DNA from: Ramlibacter albus
GTDB taxonomy: Bacteria > Pseudomonadota > Gammaproteobacteria > Burkholderiales > Burkholderiaceae_C
DNA: 64,000 bases
Assembly: GCF_014297445.1 (NCBI RefSeq)
Contig: NZ_JACORU010000003.1
Span: forward strand, 416,286 to 480,285
Reading direction: 5' to 3'
A model generated the notes under the pieces. The model was not told the origin of the DNA. It saw nothing but the letters and a program-made list of their open reading frames with translations, and ran no database searches. A program made the position numbers and the translations under genes. Below, in pieces: positions 27,548-35,630 of the stretch; the stretch's first letter is position 1, and each line of letters begins with the position of its first letter.

Positions 27548-29580
27548 GGACGGCGCTCGCCAGTTTTCGCCGCCGCATCCTCTTTCGCGGCGTGTTCCTG
27601 CTGCTGGCGCTCGCGACCATCGCGCTCGCCATCGTGCTGCTGCAGGAGGAGAAGGAGCGCAGCTACGCAAGCTACCAGCAGGCGTTCCGCCGCAGCCAGC
27701 AGGACGTGATTGCGCGGCTGCGCCAGCCCGCGGGCATGCTGGTGCTGCTGAACCCGCGCATGCCGCGCGAGCCCGTGCCGGTGCGGCCGCTCGTGCTGCC
27801 CTACCCGGCGCTCGACTTCGAAGACCCCGCGCGCGTGCAGCAGGCGATCGAGGCGGCGGACTGTTCGGTGCGCTACACCGACGGCTCGACCCTCTGCGCG
27901 GGCGTGGGCAACAGCGCGTATGCAGGCACGTATCTCTACCTCGCAGGCAGCTTCCGCGCAGGCGACCTGCAGCTGAGGGAAAGCGGCGAGCTCGACATCG
28001 AAGCCGTGCACCGCGCCGTGGTCCGGCTGGAGCTGCGCGGCGAGATCCATTCCTGGGTCGCGCCGTTCGAGCGCACGTCGATGCGCGGCGAACCGCTCGT
28101 GCGCGGCCGCCTGCTCGGCTTCGAAACCACCGGCGACCCGACGCTGGCCAACGCGCGCCCCGTGCGCGACTTTCGCGGCTGGCTTTCGCAGGCGGCGACG
28201 TGCGCGTCCGGTGGCGACGTGCCCGACTGTCCGCGGCAAGTGTTCTACGCGATGCGCGTGCCCGTCGAAGCGTTTCGCTCGGGCGCGAGCTGGCCGCCCG
28301 CGGACCTCGACCTGATGCGCGTGCACGTGCAGATGCTCGCGCCCGGCAGCGGCGGCCCCGCCCTCTTCTCCAGCGACGCACCCGGCGCCGAAGGCCCGGC
28401 CACAGCGGGCGACCTCGCGCAGGCGCTGCTGCCCGGCGAGGTGCTCACGCTCACGCGGCAGGACGGCCCGCGCTCGCCCATCGTCGTCAAAGGCGGCGAG
28501 TCCGAGCGCGAACGCACCTCGCCGCTGATCCTGCGCCTGATCGACCAGCTGCCCGTCGCCGCGCGCGTGCCGACGATGCAGGCGCGCGAGACGCTGGTGA
28601 CGCCGGTGGGCAGCTACGACGTGCAGCTGACCGCCGACGCGCGCGGCATCGACCGCAACCTCGGCGTGATCGCCACGCGCCTGTCGTGGTACGTCGGCGC
28701 GATGCTGGTCGCTATCCTGATCGCCTGGGGCCTGATCGAGATCGGCCTGATCCGCCGCATCACCGTGCTCAGCCGCCGCGCGGCGGACGTCTCGCGCAAC
28801 GTGCAGCAGGACGCACGCGGCGGCGAGCGCATCGGCGCGCTCGACGTCTCGGACCTGCGCGGCCCCGACGAGCTCGGCGTGCTGGCCGGCGGCCTCTCGG
28901 ACCTGCTGCAGCGCGTGAAGGACGACGTGCAGCGCGAGCAGCTGCGCGCGCAGCAGGAGCGCGACATGCTGCAGGCCGTGGGCCACGAGATCCTCTCGCC
29001 GCTGCAGTCGCTGATGGTGCTGCACCCCGGCAACGACGACCCCGCGCATCGCTACGTGCAGCGCATGCAGCAGGCGGTGAAGGTTCTCTACGGGCAGTCG
29101 TCGCCGAGCGAGGCGCTCGCGGCGGCGGAGATCGCGCTGTCGGCCATCGACCTCGACGCGTTCCTGCAGCAGGTGGCGCAGAACTCGCGCTTCGCGGGCG
29201 TGGCCGATGTGCGCTACGAACCGAAGGGCGAACCAGTCACGGTGCGTGCCGACGAGTTCTCGCTGGAAGACGTGGTGACGCACATCCTGCGCAACGCGGA
29301 CCGGCATCGCACGCCCGGCACGCCCATCACGATCACGCTGCGCACCGACGATGCACAGGCCTTCGTCGCGATCCACAACGAAGGCGCCACGATCCCCGGG
29401 GACCTGCTCGCCAAGGTGTTCGACTATGGCGTCACCGAGGCACCCGAAGGCGGCGCCCGCCGCGGCCAGGGCCTGTTCGTGGCCCGCACCTACATGGCGA
29501 AGATGGGTGGAAAGGTGACCGCCCGCAACGAGGCGGGCGGCGTGACGTTCGAGCTGGTGCTGCCGCTCAGTGCGGGTTGA
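27529..29580 (+). CDS. membrane sensor histidine kinase
   Basis: A 683-residue kinase. A first membrane helix at about 18-38 is followed by a long periplasmic sensor region (about 40-385) of unknown fold containing four cysteines. A second helix lies near 387-410 and a HAMP-like linker follows. The H-box is GHEILSPLQSL with His486. The ATPase domain has N-box HILRNADRH, a G1-like box near 640, and G2 RGQGLFVAR. Start overlaps the regulator gene. The sensor input is unknown; the envelope genes next door make a cell-surface signal plausible. Confidence 0.87.
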   Translation: MGEQGLRTALASFRRRILFRGVFLLLALATIALAIVLLQEEKERSYASYQQAFRRSQQDVIARLRQPAGMLVLLNPRMPREPVPVRPLVLPYPALDFEDPARVQQAIEAADCSVRYTDGSTLCAGVGNSAYAGTYLYLAGSFRAGDLQLRESGELDIEAVHRAVVRLELRGEIHSWVAPFERTSMRGEPLVRGRLLGFETTGDPTLANARPVRDFRGWLSQAATCASGGDVPDCPRQVFYAMRVPVEAFRSGASWPPADLDLMRVHVQMLAPGSGGPALFSSDAPGAEGPATAGDLAQALLPGEVLTLTRQDGPRSPIVVKGGESERERTSPLILRLIDQLPVAARVPTMQARETLVTPVGSYDVQLTADARGIDRNLGVIATRLSWYVGAMLVAILIAWGLIEIGLIRRITVLSRRAADVSRNVQQDARGGERIGALDVSDLRGPDELGVLAGGLSDLLQRVKDDVQREQLRAQQERDMLQAVGHEILSPLQSLMVLHPGNDDPAHRYVQRMQQAVKVLYGQSSPSEALAAAEIALSAIDLDAFLQQVAQNSRFAGVADVRYEPKGEPVTVRADEFSLEDVVTHILRNADRHRTPGTPITITLRTDDAQAFVAIHNEGATIPGDLLAKVFDYGVTEAPEGGARRGQGLFVARTYMAKMGGKVTARNEAGGVTFELVLPLSAG

Positions 29581-29800
29581 TCTCCCGCACGGAGATCCTG
29601 CGGCCGCGGGCCAGCACGCCACCGGCGGGCGGCAACGGCTCGGTGAGCGCGGGGCGATGGTCGTGCAGGAAGGTCAGCTGCTGCGTGAAGGAGGGGCGGT
29701 GCACCGAAGCCAGCACGACGGTGCGCGGCGGCAGGTCGGCCGTGATGGTGTCGAGGAGCGAATCCTCGAAGTCGCCGAAGGCGCTGTTGTTCCGGGACAT
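29567..29800 (-). CDS. 77-residue hypothetical protein
   Basis: A small protein, MSRNNSAFGDFEDSLLDTI at its start. AGGAGG lies 9 bp before the ATG at 29800, a strong ribosome site for a reading frame of this size. The last 14 bp overlap the convergent kinase gene. No motif or membrane segment. Confidence is modest because of size. Confidence 0.45.
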   Translation of the reverse strand: MSRNNSAFGDFEDSLLDTITADLPPRTVVLASVHRPSFTQQLTFLHDHRPALTEPLPPAGGVLARGRRISVREINPH

Positions 29801-29924
29801 GACGTGGCTCCTCCTGCTTGAAGCGTGGCTGCGATGCTTCGCAGCGTACGGCCGGGCCAACGTCGTCCTTTAGGGAAATTGATTATGCGGTGTCAGCATC
29901 TGGCTGATCCGTAAGCGATTGTGT

Positions 29925-29939
29925 CCGACACGGTGTCGG
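29925..29939. promoter_or_regulatory. palindrome CCGACAC-G-GTGTCGG
   Basis: A perfect 7+1+7 palindrome. The symmetry runs on with TGT before it and ACA after it when one extra base is skipped. It lies in a 226-bp spacer between two small genes, 88 bp before the start of the 92-residue gene. Most likely a dimeric regulator site. No cognate regulator is adjacent. Confidence 0.45.
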
Positions 29940-30026
29940 GACATGCGGCCTCCCCAGGTTGTGGGATGGCCGACAGGCCCGCGCGCGCGCAGGGGCGATG
30001 CTGGAAGCGTCTCACGGAGAACACGA

Positions 30027-30305
30027 ATGACGTACATCAGCAAAGCCCAACGCCAGCTCGATGGCGACCTGCTGCTTCGCACCGACACGCAAGCGCTGCT
30101 CTATCGCACGGTGCAGGAACTCGCGGCGCGGCTGCAGGCCGAGAAGGACGGCCGGCCGGTGGGCGACCCGACGGATTGCCTGCGCGCGCTCACCGCGCTG
30201 CAGGACAAGCTGGGCCTGTTCCACGGCGACCTGCCGAGCGTGAACGACCTGCTCGGCGACCCGCACAGGGAAATGGTCGCGCGCAACCTGCTCAAGGGTT
30301 GCTAG
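30027..30305 (+). CDS. 92-residue hypothetical cytoplasmic protein
   Basis: A small soluble protein, helix-rich, opening MTYISKAQRQLDGDLLL and ending in ARNLLKGC. GGAG lies 7 bp before the ATG at 30027. No membrane part and no motif known to me. It is convergent with the arginase gene and overlaps it by 4 bp. Regular codon use supports it being real. Confidence 0.55.
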   Translation: MTYISKAQRQLDGDLLLRTDTQALLYRTVQELAARLQAEKDGRPVGDPTDCLRALTALQDKLGLFHGDLPSVNDLLGDPHREMVARNLLKGC

Positions 30306-31222
30306 CGCTCGCGCACCAGCGTTGACGCGCCAAACAGGCTCTGCACGAACTCCACAGCAAGTTCGGCAGTGCGATTGCGAACATCGAGGGCCGGGTTGAT
30401 CTCGACGACGTCGAGCGAGCCCATGAGCCCCGTGTCCGCGATCATCTCCATGCAAAGCTGCATCTCGCGGTAGGTCGGCCCGCCGCGCACGCGCGTGCCC
30501 ACGCCCGGCGCCTCGAGCGGGTCGAGGCAATCGAGGTCGAAGCTCACGTGCAGGTGCGTGTCCGCGTCGAGGTCCTGCAGGATCTCGGTCATCGTGTGCC
30601 GCATGCCGTACTCGTCGATGTGGCGCATGTCGTAGACCGACAGGCCGAGCAGGCGGATGGCCTGCTTCTCCTCCGCGTCCACGCTGCGGATGCCGATGAA
30701 GTCGATGTCCTCCGGGCTGAGCGCGGCGCGCTGCCCGCTCCATCCCACCAGCGAAGCCGGGCCATGGCCCAGCAGGCACGACACGGGCATGCCGTGCAGG
30801 TTGCCGCTCGGGCTGATCGCCTCGGTGTTCACGTCCGAATGCGCGTCGAGCCACAGCACGCGCAACGACTTGCCCATCGCGCGGCAGTGCTTCGCGATCG
30901 CGCTGATGGAGCCGATGGCCAGCGAATGGTCCCCGCCCATGAGGAGCGGGATGTGGCCTTCACCGAGCGCACCCGACACCGCATCGAACACCGCACGGTT
31001 CCACGTCACCACTTCGTCGAGATGCCTCACGCCGTTGGCCGGCTCGTGCCACGGGTTGGGCGGTCCCGCGAGGTTGCCGCGATCGATGACGTCGAGCTTG
31101 TGCGCGCGCAGTGTTTCTACGATGCCGGCAACGCGCAGCGCATCCGGGCCCATGCCCGCGCCGCGCACGCTGGCACCAACGTCGGTGGGCGCGCCGATGA
31201 GGCTGACGGTGGAGGCAGTCAC
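30302..31222 (-). CDS. arginase
   Basis: A 306-residue ureohydrolase of the arginase type (arginine to ornithine plus urea). The manganese ligands lie in MGGDHSLAIG, WLDAHSDVNT and SFDLDCLDPLEAPGVGT. The start VSLIGAPTDVGASVRGAGMGP matches classical arginases rather than agmatinases, as does the RGGPTYRE motif. The GTG at 31222 gives the family length; no strong ribosome site is visible. Divergent from the alcohol dehydrogenase gene with a 136-bp spacer. Confidence 0.9.
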   Translation of the reverse strand: MTASTVSLIGAPTDVGASVRGAGMGPDALRVAGIVETLRAHKLDVIDRGNLAGPPNPWHEPANGVRHLDEVVTWNRAVFDAVSGALGEGHIPLLMGGDHSLAIGSISAIAKHCRAMGKSLRVLWLDAHSDVNTEAISPSGNLHGMPVSCLLGHGPASLVGWSGQRAALSPEDIDFIGIRSVDAEEKQAIRLLGLSVYDMRHIDEYGMRHTMTEILQDLDADTHLHVSFDLDCLDPLEAPGVGTRVRGGPTYREMQLCMEMIADTGLMGSLDVVEINPALDVRNRTAELAVEFVQSLFGASTLVRER

Positions 31223-31358
31223 GAGCGCGATTGTGCAGCAGCACGGCGGCAAGCGGGGGCACGCGGGGCGATGTTGATACAGGTTGCGTCGGATCGCCCT
31301 AAGGCCGCGCACGCGTGCCCTAAAAAGAAGGCATCACCAGAAAAGAAGGACCTGTCCC

Positions 31359-32516
31359 ATGCTTGCCATGAACTACCGCGGCCCGTACCGCGTGCGCGCC
31401 GCGCACAAGGCCGAGCCGCGCATCGAACACCCCGGCGACGCCATCCTGCGCGTCACGCGCAGCTGCATCTGCGGCTCGGACCTGCACCTCTACCACGGCC
31501 TCGTGCCCGACACCCGCGTCGGCATGACCTTCGGCCACGAGTTCACGGGCATCGTCGAAGAGGTCGGCTCTTCCGTGCAGAACCTCAAGAAGGGCGACCA
31601 CGTGCTCGTGCCCTTCAACATCTTCTGCGGCAGCTGCTACTTCTGCCGCAAGGAGCTCTACTCCAACTGCCACAACACCAACCCCGAGGCCACGGCCGTC
31701 GGCGGCATCTACGGCTACTCGCACACCACGGGCGGCTACGACGGCGGCCAGGCCGAATACGTGCGCGTGCCGATGGCCGACGTCGGGCCGCACCTCATCC
31801 CCGCCGACATCCCGCCCGACGACGCCGTGCTCCTGACCGACGCCCTGCCCACCGGCTACCAGGCCGCGGAGATGGGCGACATCCGCCGCGGCGACACGGT
31901 CGTCGTGTTCGGCGCCGGCCCGGTCGGGATCTTCGCCGCGAAGAGCGCGTGGCTGATGGGCGCGGGCCGCGTCATTGTGGTGGACCACCTCGAATACCGC
32001 CTCGATTTCGTGCAGCGCTACACCGGCTGCGAGATCCTGAACTTCAAGGAAGTGCAGGACATGGCCGAGAAGATCAAGTCGATGACCGACTGGCTCGGCG
32101 CCGACGTGTGCATCGACTGCGTCGGCGCGGAAGCCGTCGGCAACGCCTTGCAGCACCTGACCGGCGTGAAGCTCAAGCTGCAGGCGGGTGCGGCCACGGT
32201 GCTGCACTGGTGCATCAACTCCGTGCGCAAGGGCGGCACGGTGTCCATCGTGGGCGTGTACGGGCCGACCTTCAACATGGTGCCCATCGGCAACGTGGTG
32301 AACAAGGGCCTGACGATCCGCGCGAACCAGGCGAGCGTGAAGCGCCACCTGCCGCGCCTGATCGAGCACATCCAGGCCGGCCGCATCAAGCCGAGCGAGA
32401 TCATCACGCACCGCATTCCGCTGGAAGAGGTCTCGGACGCGTACCACATCTTCAGCAGCAAGCTCGATGGCTGCATCAAGCCCATCCTCGTGCCGCCCTC
32501 GGCGGCGCTGCACTGA
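31359..32516 (+). CDS. zinc-dependent alcohol dehydrogenase (MDR)
   Basis: A 385-residue medium-chain dehydrogenase. Catalytic zinc: Cys in SCICGSDLH, GHEFTGIVEEVG. Structural zinc: four cysteines in FCGSCYFCRKELYSNC. The cofactor motif is VFGAGPVGIFAAKSA. It most resembles glutathione-independent formaldehyde-dehydrogenase-like and threonine-dehydrogenase-like groups that act on small alcohols or aldehydes; substrate not set. AAGGA precedes the ATG at 31359. The following gene starts 11 bp after the stop. Confidence 0.88.
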   Translation: MLAMNYRGPYRVRAAHKAEPRIEHPGDAILRVTRSCICGSDLHLYHGLVPDTRVGMTFGHEFTGIVEEVGSSVQNLKKGDHVLVPFNIFCGSCYFCRKELYSNCHNTNPEATAVGGIYGYSHTTGGYDGGQAEYVRVPMADVGPHLIPADIPPDDAVLLTDALPTGYQAAEMGDIRRGDTVVVFGAGPVGIFAAKSAWLMGAGRVIVVDHLEYRLDFVQRYTGCEILNFKEVQDMAEKIKSMTDWLGADVCIDCVGAEAVGNALQHLTGVKLKLQAGAATVLHWCINSVRKGGTVSIVGVYGPTFNMVPIGNVVNKGLTIRANQASVKRHLPRLIEHIQAGRIKPSEIITHRIPLEEVSDAYHIFSSKLDGCIKPILVPPSAALH

Positions 32517-32527
32517 AAGGAACCGCC

Positions 32528-33064
32528 ATGTCCGACACGATCTACGTCGAACGCACCGACCCCGAAGAGCGGCAGACCAAGCGGCAACCGCCGCCGGAGG
32601 TGTCCGGCTGGGGCGCCGACCTCGTCCCCGACGACCGCCCGGCCTTTCCGAAGGAGCGCACGCCGCCGCGCATCGGCGACGTGCCACCCCCGGAGCTCCA
32701 GCCGGTGACGGTGGAAGTGCTGCACTCCACCGAGCGGCCGGGCCTCACGCCGGTGTTCGGCACCACCTGCCCGCCGAGCGGCGTCTCCGGCTCGATCCGC
32801 CGCGCGGCCTTCCACTACAGCGAGAACGACGTCCGCCACTGGCTGATGCTGCTCTTCGCCGACCGGGTGAACGTGGTCGAGGGCATCCTCGACGACCTCG
32901 CGCATGGGCACGTGCCCGACATCCTCGGCGAGATGGGCATCCGCGCCGAGTGGCGCTACAACCGCGCCGGCTTCGTGCGCAAGGCGTTGATCGCCTCCGC
33001 CGCCATCGGCCTGCTGGTCTACATGGCGCGCAGGCGGGGCTCTACGCCACTCGACGACAGGTGA
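32528..33064 (+). CDS. hypothetical protein with C-terminal membrane helix
   Basis: A 178-residue protein. A Pro-rich, charged N-terminal half (about 1-60) is followed by IRRAAFHYSENDVRHWLMLLFADRVNVVEG, a helical region, and one membrane helix near the end (LIASAAIGLLVYMARRR). No signal peptide, so a tail-type anchor with the bulk in the cytoplasm is likely. AAAGGAACC lies before the ATG. Likely co-transcribed with the dehydrogenase; function unknown. The 3' end overlaps the next gene by 23 bp. Confidence 0.65.
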   Translation: MSDTIYVERTDPEERQTKRQPPPEVSGWGADLVPDDRPAFPKERTPPRIGDVPPPELQPVTVEVLHSTERPGLTPVFGTTCPPSGVSGSIRRAAFHYSENDVRHWLMLLFADRVNVVEGILDDLAHGHVPDILGEMGIRAEWRYNRAGFVRKALIASAAIGLLVYMARRRGSTPLDDR

Positions 33065-34484
33065 AGGTGTAGCTGAAGCCGGGGATCGCGGAGGCGTTGA
33101 GCGCCTGCGCGATCGCGGTGGCCGACTGCGTGCAGGTGGCCTGCGCGTTGTACGACGTACCGCCGACCGTGTCGCCGGCGCTCACGCACGTGCCGGCCAC
33201 GCACACGCGAGCGGAGAACGTGGCCTGCCATGTCTCGCTGCCGCCGGTGGATGGCGTCGTCGTGACGGTTCCGGTGAAGGTGAACGTGGACACGCGCAGC
33301 GGCGTCTGCGTGGGCGTGGCCGCGTAGTTGTCGGCCTGGCCCCAGAACACGCAGCCGGAGCAGCCGAAGTTGTAGGCCGTGCTGGGGGTGATCGAGATCG
33401 GCGTCGGCGTGGCCGTTGTCGGCTGCGTCGGGTCGCAGCGGATCGGCGCGCCGCTGGCGATGTCGTAGCCGCACACGTTGGGCGTCGTGGTCGTGGCCGC
33501 CGGCGGGTAGGTGTAGCGCGGGCAGCTTCCAAGCTGGGCTTGGGCGCACGCGCGGCCCATGAAGACCGCGTTGTTGGGCGTCATGCCGGTGTCGGTCTGC
33601 TGGTCGACGTTGCCGAGGCCGCTGGCCAACGGCGAGCCGTCGGTGATCGGGTTGGTGCTGGTGGAGGACAGGCCGTTGTCCGTGAGCGTGGGCGCGATCA
33701 GGATGCGCGTGTAGATGACGACCTGCGTGACCGTGGTGACCGTGATGCGCGAGGCGTGCTCCACGGCGCTCAGGTCCGCGGCCCGGCCCGTTGGCGAGAG
33801 CATCGCGGCCAGTGCGCTGGTCCACGCGCTCAGGTTCACGCGCTGCGCGCCGGTGAGCGCGCTGGACGTGCTGACCGAGTACAGCGTGTACGGCGTCCCG
33901 TTCGACGTGCCGCTGGCCGTGACGACGTAAGGCGGTGACATGCCCGCAACGGAGATCGTGTAGTTGCCGGAGCCGTCGGTGGTGGCCGTGCGCGAGCCGC
34001 CGGTGCTGTCGCGCAGCGTCACGCCCGCGCCAGTGAGCGCGATCCCGCGCGCCATGGCCTGGCCCGTGACGGTGGAGCCGGTCGCCGCGCAACTGCTCGC
34101 GAGCGCCGCGCAGGTGAAGCTCGCGACACTGCCCACGCGCACGATCGCGCCACCGGTGACGGGGCCGAGCACGTAGACGCCGCCAAGCGCGACGCCGAGG
34201 TAGTTGCCGTTCGGGTACGCGCGGAAGACGAACGGGTCCGCCGTGCGATTGGGCTGCGTGCCGGGAAAGAAGGTCGGAAAGGTGCGCTCGGCCCAGTTGA
34301 GCAACGTGTCGGTGTCGAGGCGGGCGGCCTGGGCCTGCCGGGCGGGTGCCGCGGGCGAGGCCTGCGCATCGGCCATCGCGGCCGGCGCCGCGCTCGCGCT
34401 GGACTCGGGCACATCGGCGCCGCCGCCGCATCCGGTGGCCAGCAGCACGGCCGCGCAGAGCGCGGCACGGGTCAGTCGTTCCAT
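33042..34484 (-). CDS. large secreted lipoprotein with Ig-like repeats
   Basis: A 480-residue lipoprotein: signal then lipobox LLATGC with Gly-rich spacer. Residues about 60-125 (TLLNWAERTFPTFFPG, NGNYLGVALGGVYVLGP) form a module common at the N-terminus of Burkholderiales surface proteins. Then comes a carboxypeptidase-regulatory-like beta domain (ITLTGAGVTLRDSTGGSRTA region) and a Thr/Ser/Pro-rich, cysteine-bearing remainder. A strong GGAGGAGG precedes the ATG at 34484. It should sit on the outer membrane. Function unknown. Confidence 0.72.
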   Translation of the reverse strand: MERLTRAALCAAVLLATGCGGGADVPESSASAAPAAMADAQASPAAPARQAQAARLDTDTLLNWAERTFPTFFPGTQPNRTADPFVFRAYPNGNYLGVALGGVYVLGPVTGGAIVRVGSVASFTCAALASSCAATGSTVTGQAMARGIALTGAGVTLRDSTGGSRTATTDGSGNYTISVAGMSPPYVVTASGTSNGTPYTLYSVSTSSALTGAQRVNLSAWTSALAAMLSPTGRAADLSAVEHASRITVTTVTQVVIYTRILIAPTLTDNGLSSTSTNPITDGSPLASGLGNVDQQTDTGMTPNNAVFMGRACAQAQLGSCPRYTYPPAATTTTPNVCGYDIASGAPIRCDPTQPTTATPTPISITPSTAYNFGCSGCVFWGQADNYAATPTQTPLRVSTFTFTGTVTTTPSTGGSETWQATFSARVCVAGTCVSAGDTVGGTSYNAQATCTQSATAIAQALNASAIPGFSYTFTCRRVA

Positions 34485-34533
34485 GGGACCTCCTCCATTG
34501 CTGCCTTCATTCAAGGCGAGCCGGAGGCGGAAA

Positions 34534-35559
34534 TCAAGCTGTTTGCAGCTTGAACACCGGCTTGCGCTCGCCCACCGGCGTGCCGCGCCAGTTGGTGACG
34601 GTGGCGGCGCGCCATTTGGCCAGCGCCTCGCGCTGCGTGTCGTCCAGCCAGCCGAGCTGGTCCATCGCTTCCACGGTGGCGGCCTGCAGCGCGATCACGT
34701 TCGTGTCGACGACCTTCACCGCGATGGCCTGCCCGCGGCTCGCGCTCGCCACGACGTGGATGCCGTCCGCGCCCGCCTTGGTGACCCAGTCGCCGCGGCC
34801 GGCGCGCATGTAGTCGTTGTCGGCACGGCCGGTGCCGGAGACGAGTTCCGGATGCGCGCGCATCGCGCCGGCGAGCGGCTGGAAGGCTTCGCCGAATTCG
34901 CTGTCGCGCGCGCCGGTGGCCAGGCGCGCATAGCCGCGCGCGAGGGCGGAGAGCGGCATCGCGTAGTTGGGTGCGGAGCAACCGTCGATGCCGAGTTTCA
35001 AGTCGTCTTCCTGCAAGCCCACGGCGCGCGCGAGGTGGCTGCGCACCGCGCGCTGCAGCGGGTGGTCGGGCGAGAGGTAGGTTTCCAGCGGCAGGCCGTG
35101 CACCGCGCAGTGGGCGAGGAAGCCCGAGTGCTTGCCGCTGCAGTTGTGGTGGCGCTCGTCCCAGTGCGTGTCGGTGGGCGGGGGTTGGTTGACGGCGAGC
35201 TGGATGTGGTACGGCACATGGCAGCCGCATTGCAATCGCTTGTAGCCAACGTGTGCCTTGCCGAGGATGTCGTCGATCTGCTCGACATGCATCGGCTCGC
35301 CGCCGTGGCTGGCGCACAGCATCGCCAGGTTGCGCTGCGTCAGGCCCAACTGCTTCGGGCCGCCGGACATCACGAAAGGCAGCGCCTGCAGCGCCTTGAT
35401 GGTGGAGCGGGTGAAGGCCACCCAGTGCGGGTCGCCCGCGTGCGCGACGAGCTTGCCGCTCGCGTCGCACACGGCGACGGCGCCGAAGTGGATGTTGTCG
35501 AGCGTGCCGCCGCGCGTGGTCTGCACCAGCGGCACGAAGCCGGAGGGGATGCTGCTCAT
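34534..35559 (-). CDS. L-asparaginase II family protein
   Basis: A 341-residue protein of the plant/Rhizobium-type asparaginase II family (PF06089): FVPLVQTTRGGTLDNIHFG, AFTRSTIKALQALPF, CASHGGEPMH, HNCSGKHSGFL and GIDGCSAPNYAMPL are its conserved blocks. It should hydrolyse asparagine to aspartate and ammonia. This family is unrelated to the E. coli type. The ATG at 35559 is preferred (MSSIPSGFVPL); an in-frame extension to 35622 lacks family support. Divergent from the biotinyl-carboxyltransferase gene by 71 bp. Confidence 0.86.
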   Translation of the reverse strand: MSSIPSGFVPLVQTTRGGTLDNIHFGAVAVCDASGKLVAHAGDPHWVAFTRSTIKALQALPFVMSGGPKQLGLTQRNLAMLCASHGGEPMHVEQIDDILGKAHVGYKRLQCGCHVPYHIQLAVNQPPPTDTHWDERHHNCSGKHSGFLAHCAVHGLPLETYLSPDHPLQRAVRSHLARAVGLQEDDLKLGIDGCSAPNYAMPLSALARGYARLATGARDSEFGEAFQPLAGAMRAHPELVSGTGRADNDYMRAGRGDWVTKAGADGIHVVASASRGQAIAVKVVDTNVIALQAATVEAMDQLGWLDDTQREALAKWRAATVTNWRGTPVGERKPVFKLQTA

Positions 35560-35630
35560 GGCCTGAAAGGGTAGCAGCTTGTCGCCGGGTTGACGCGCGG
35601 GTGATCGCCGCCCGCCGCACAATCCGCGGC

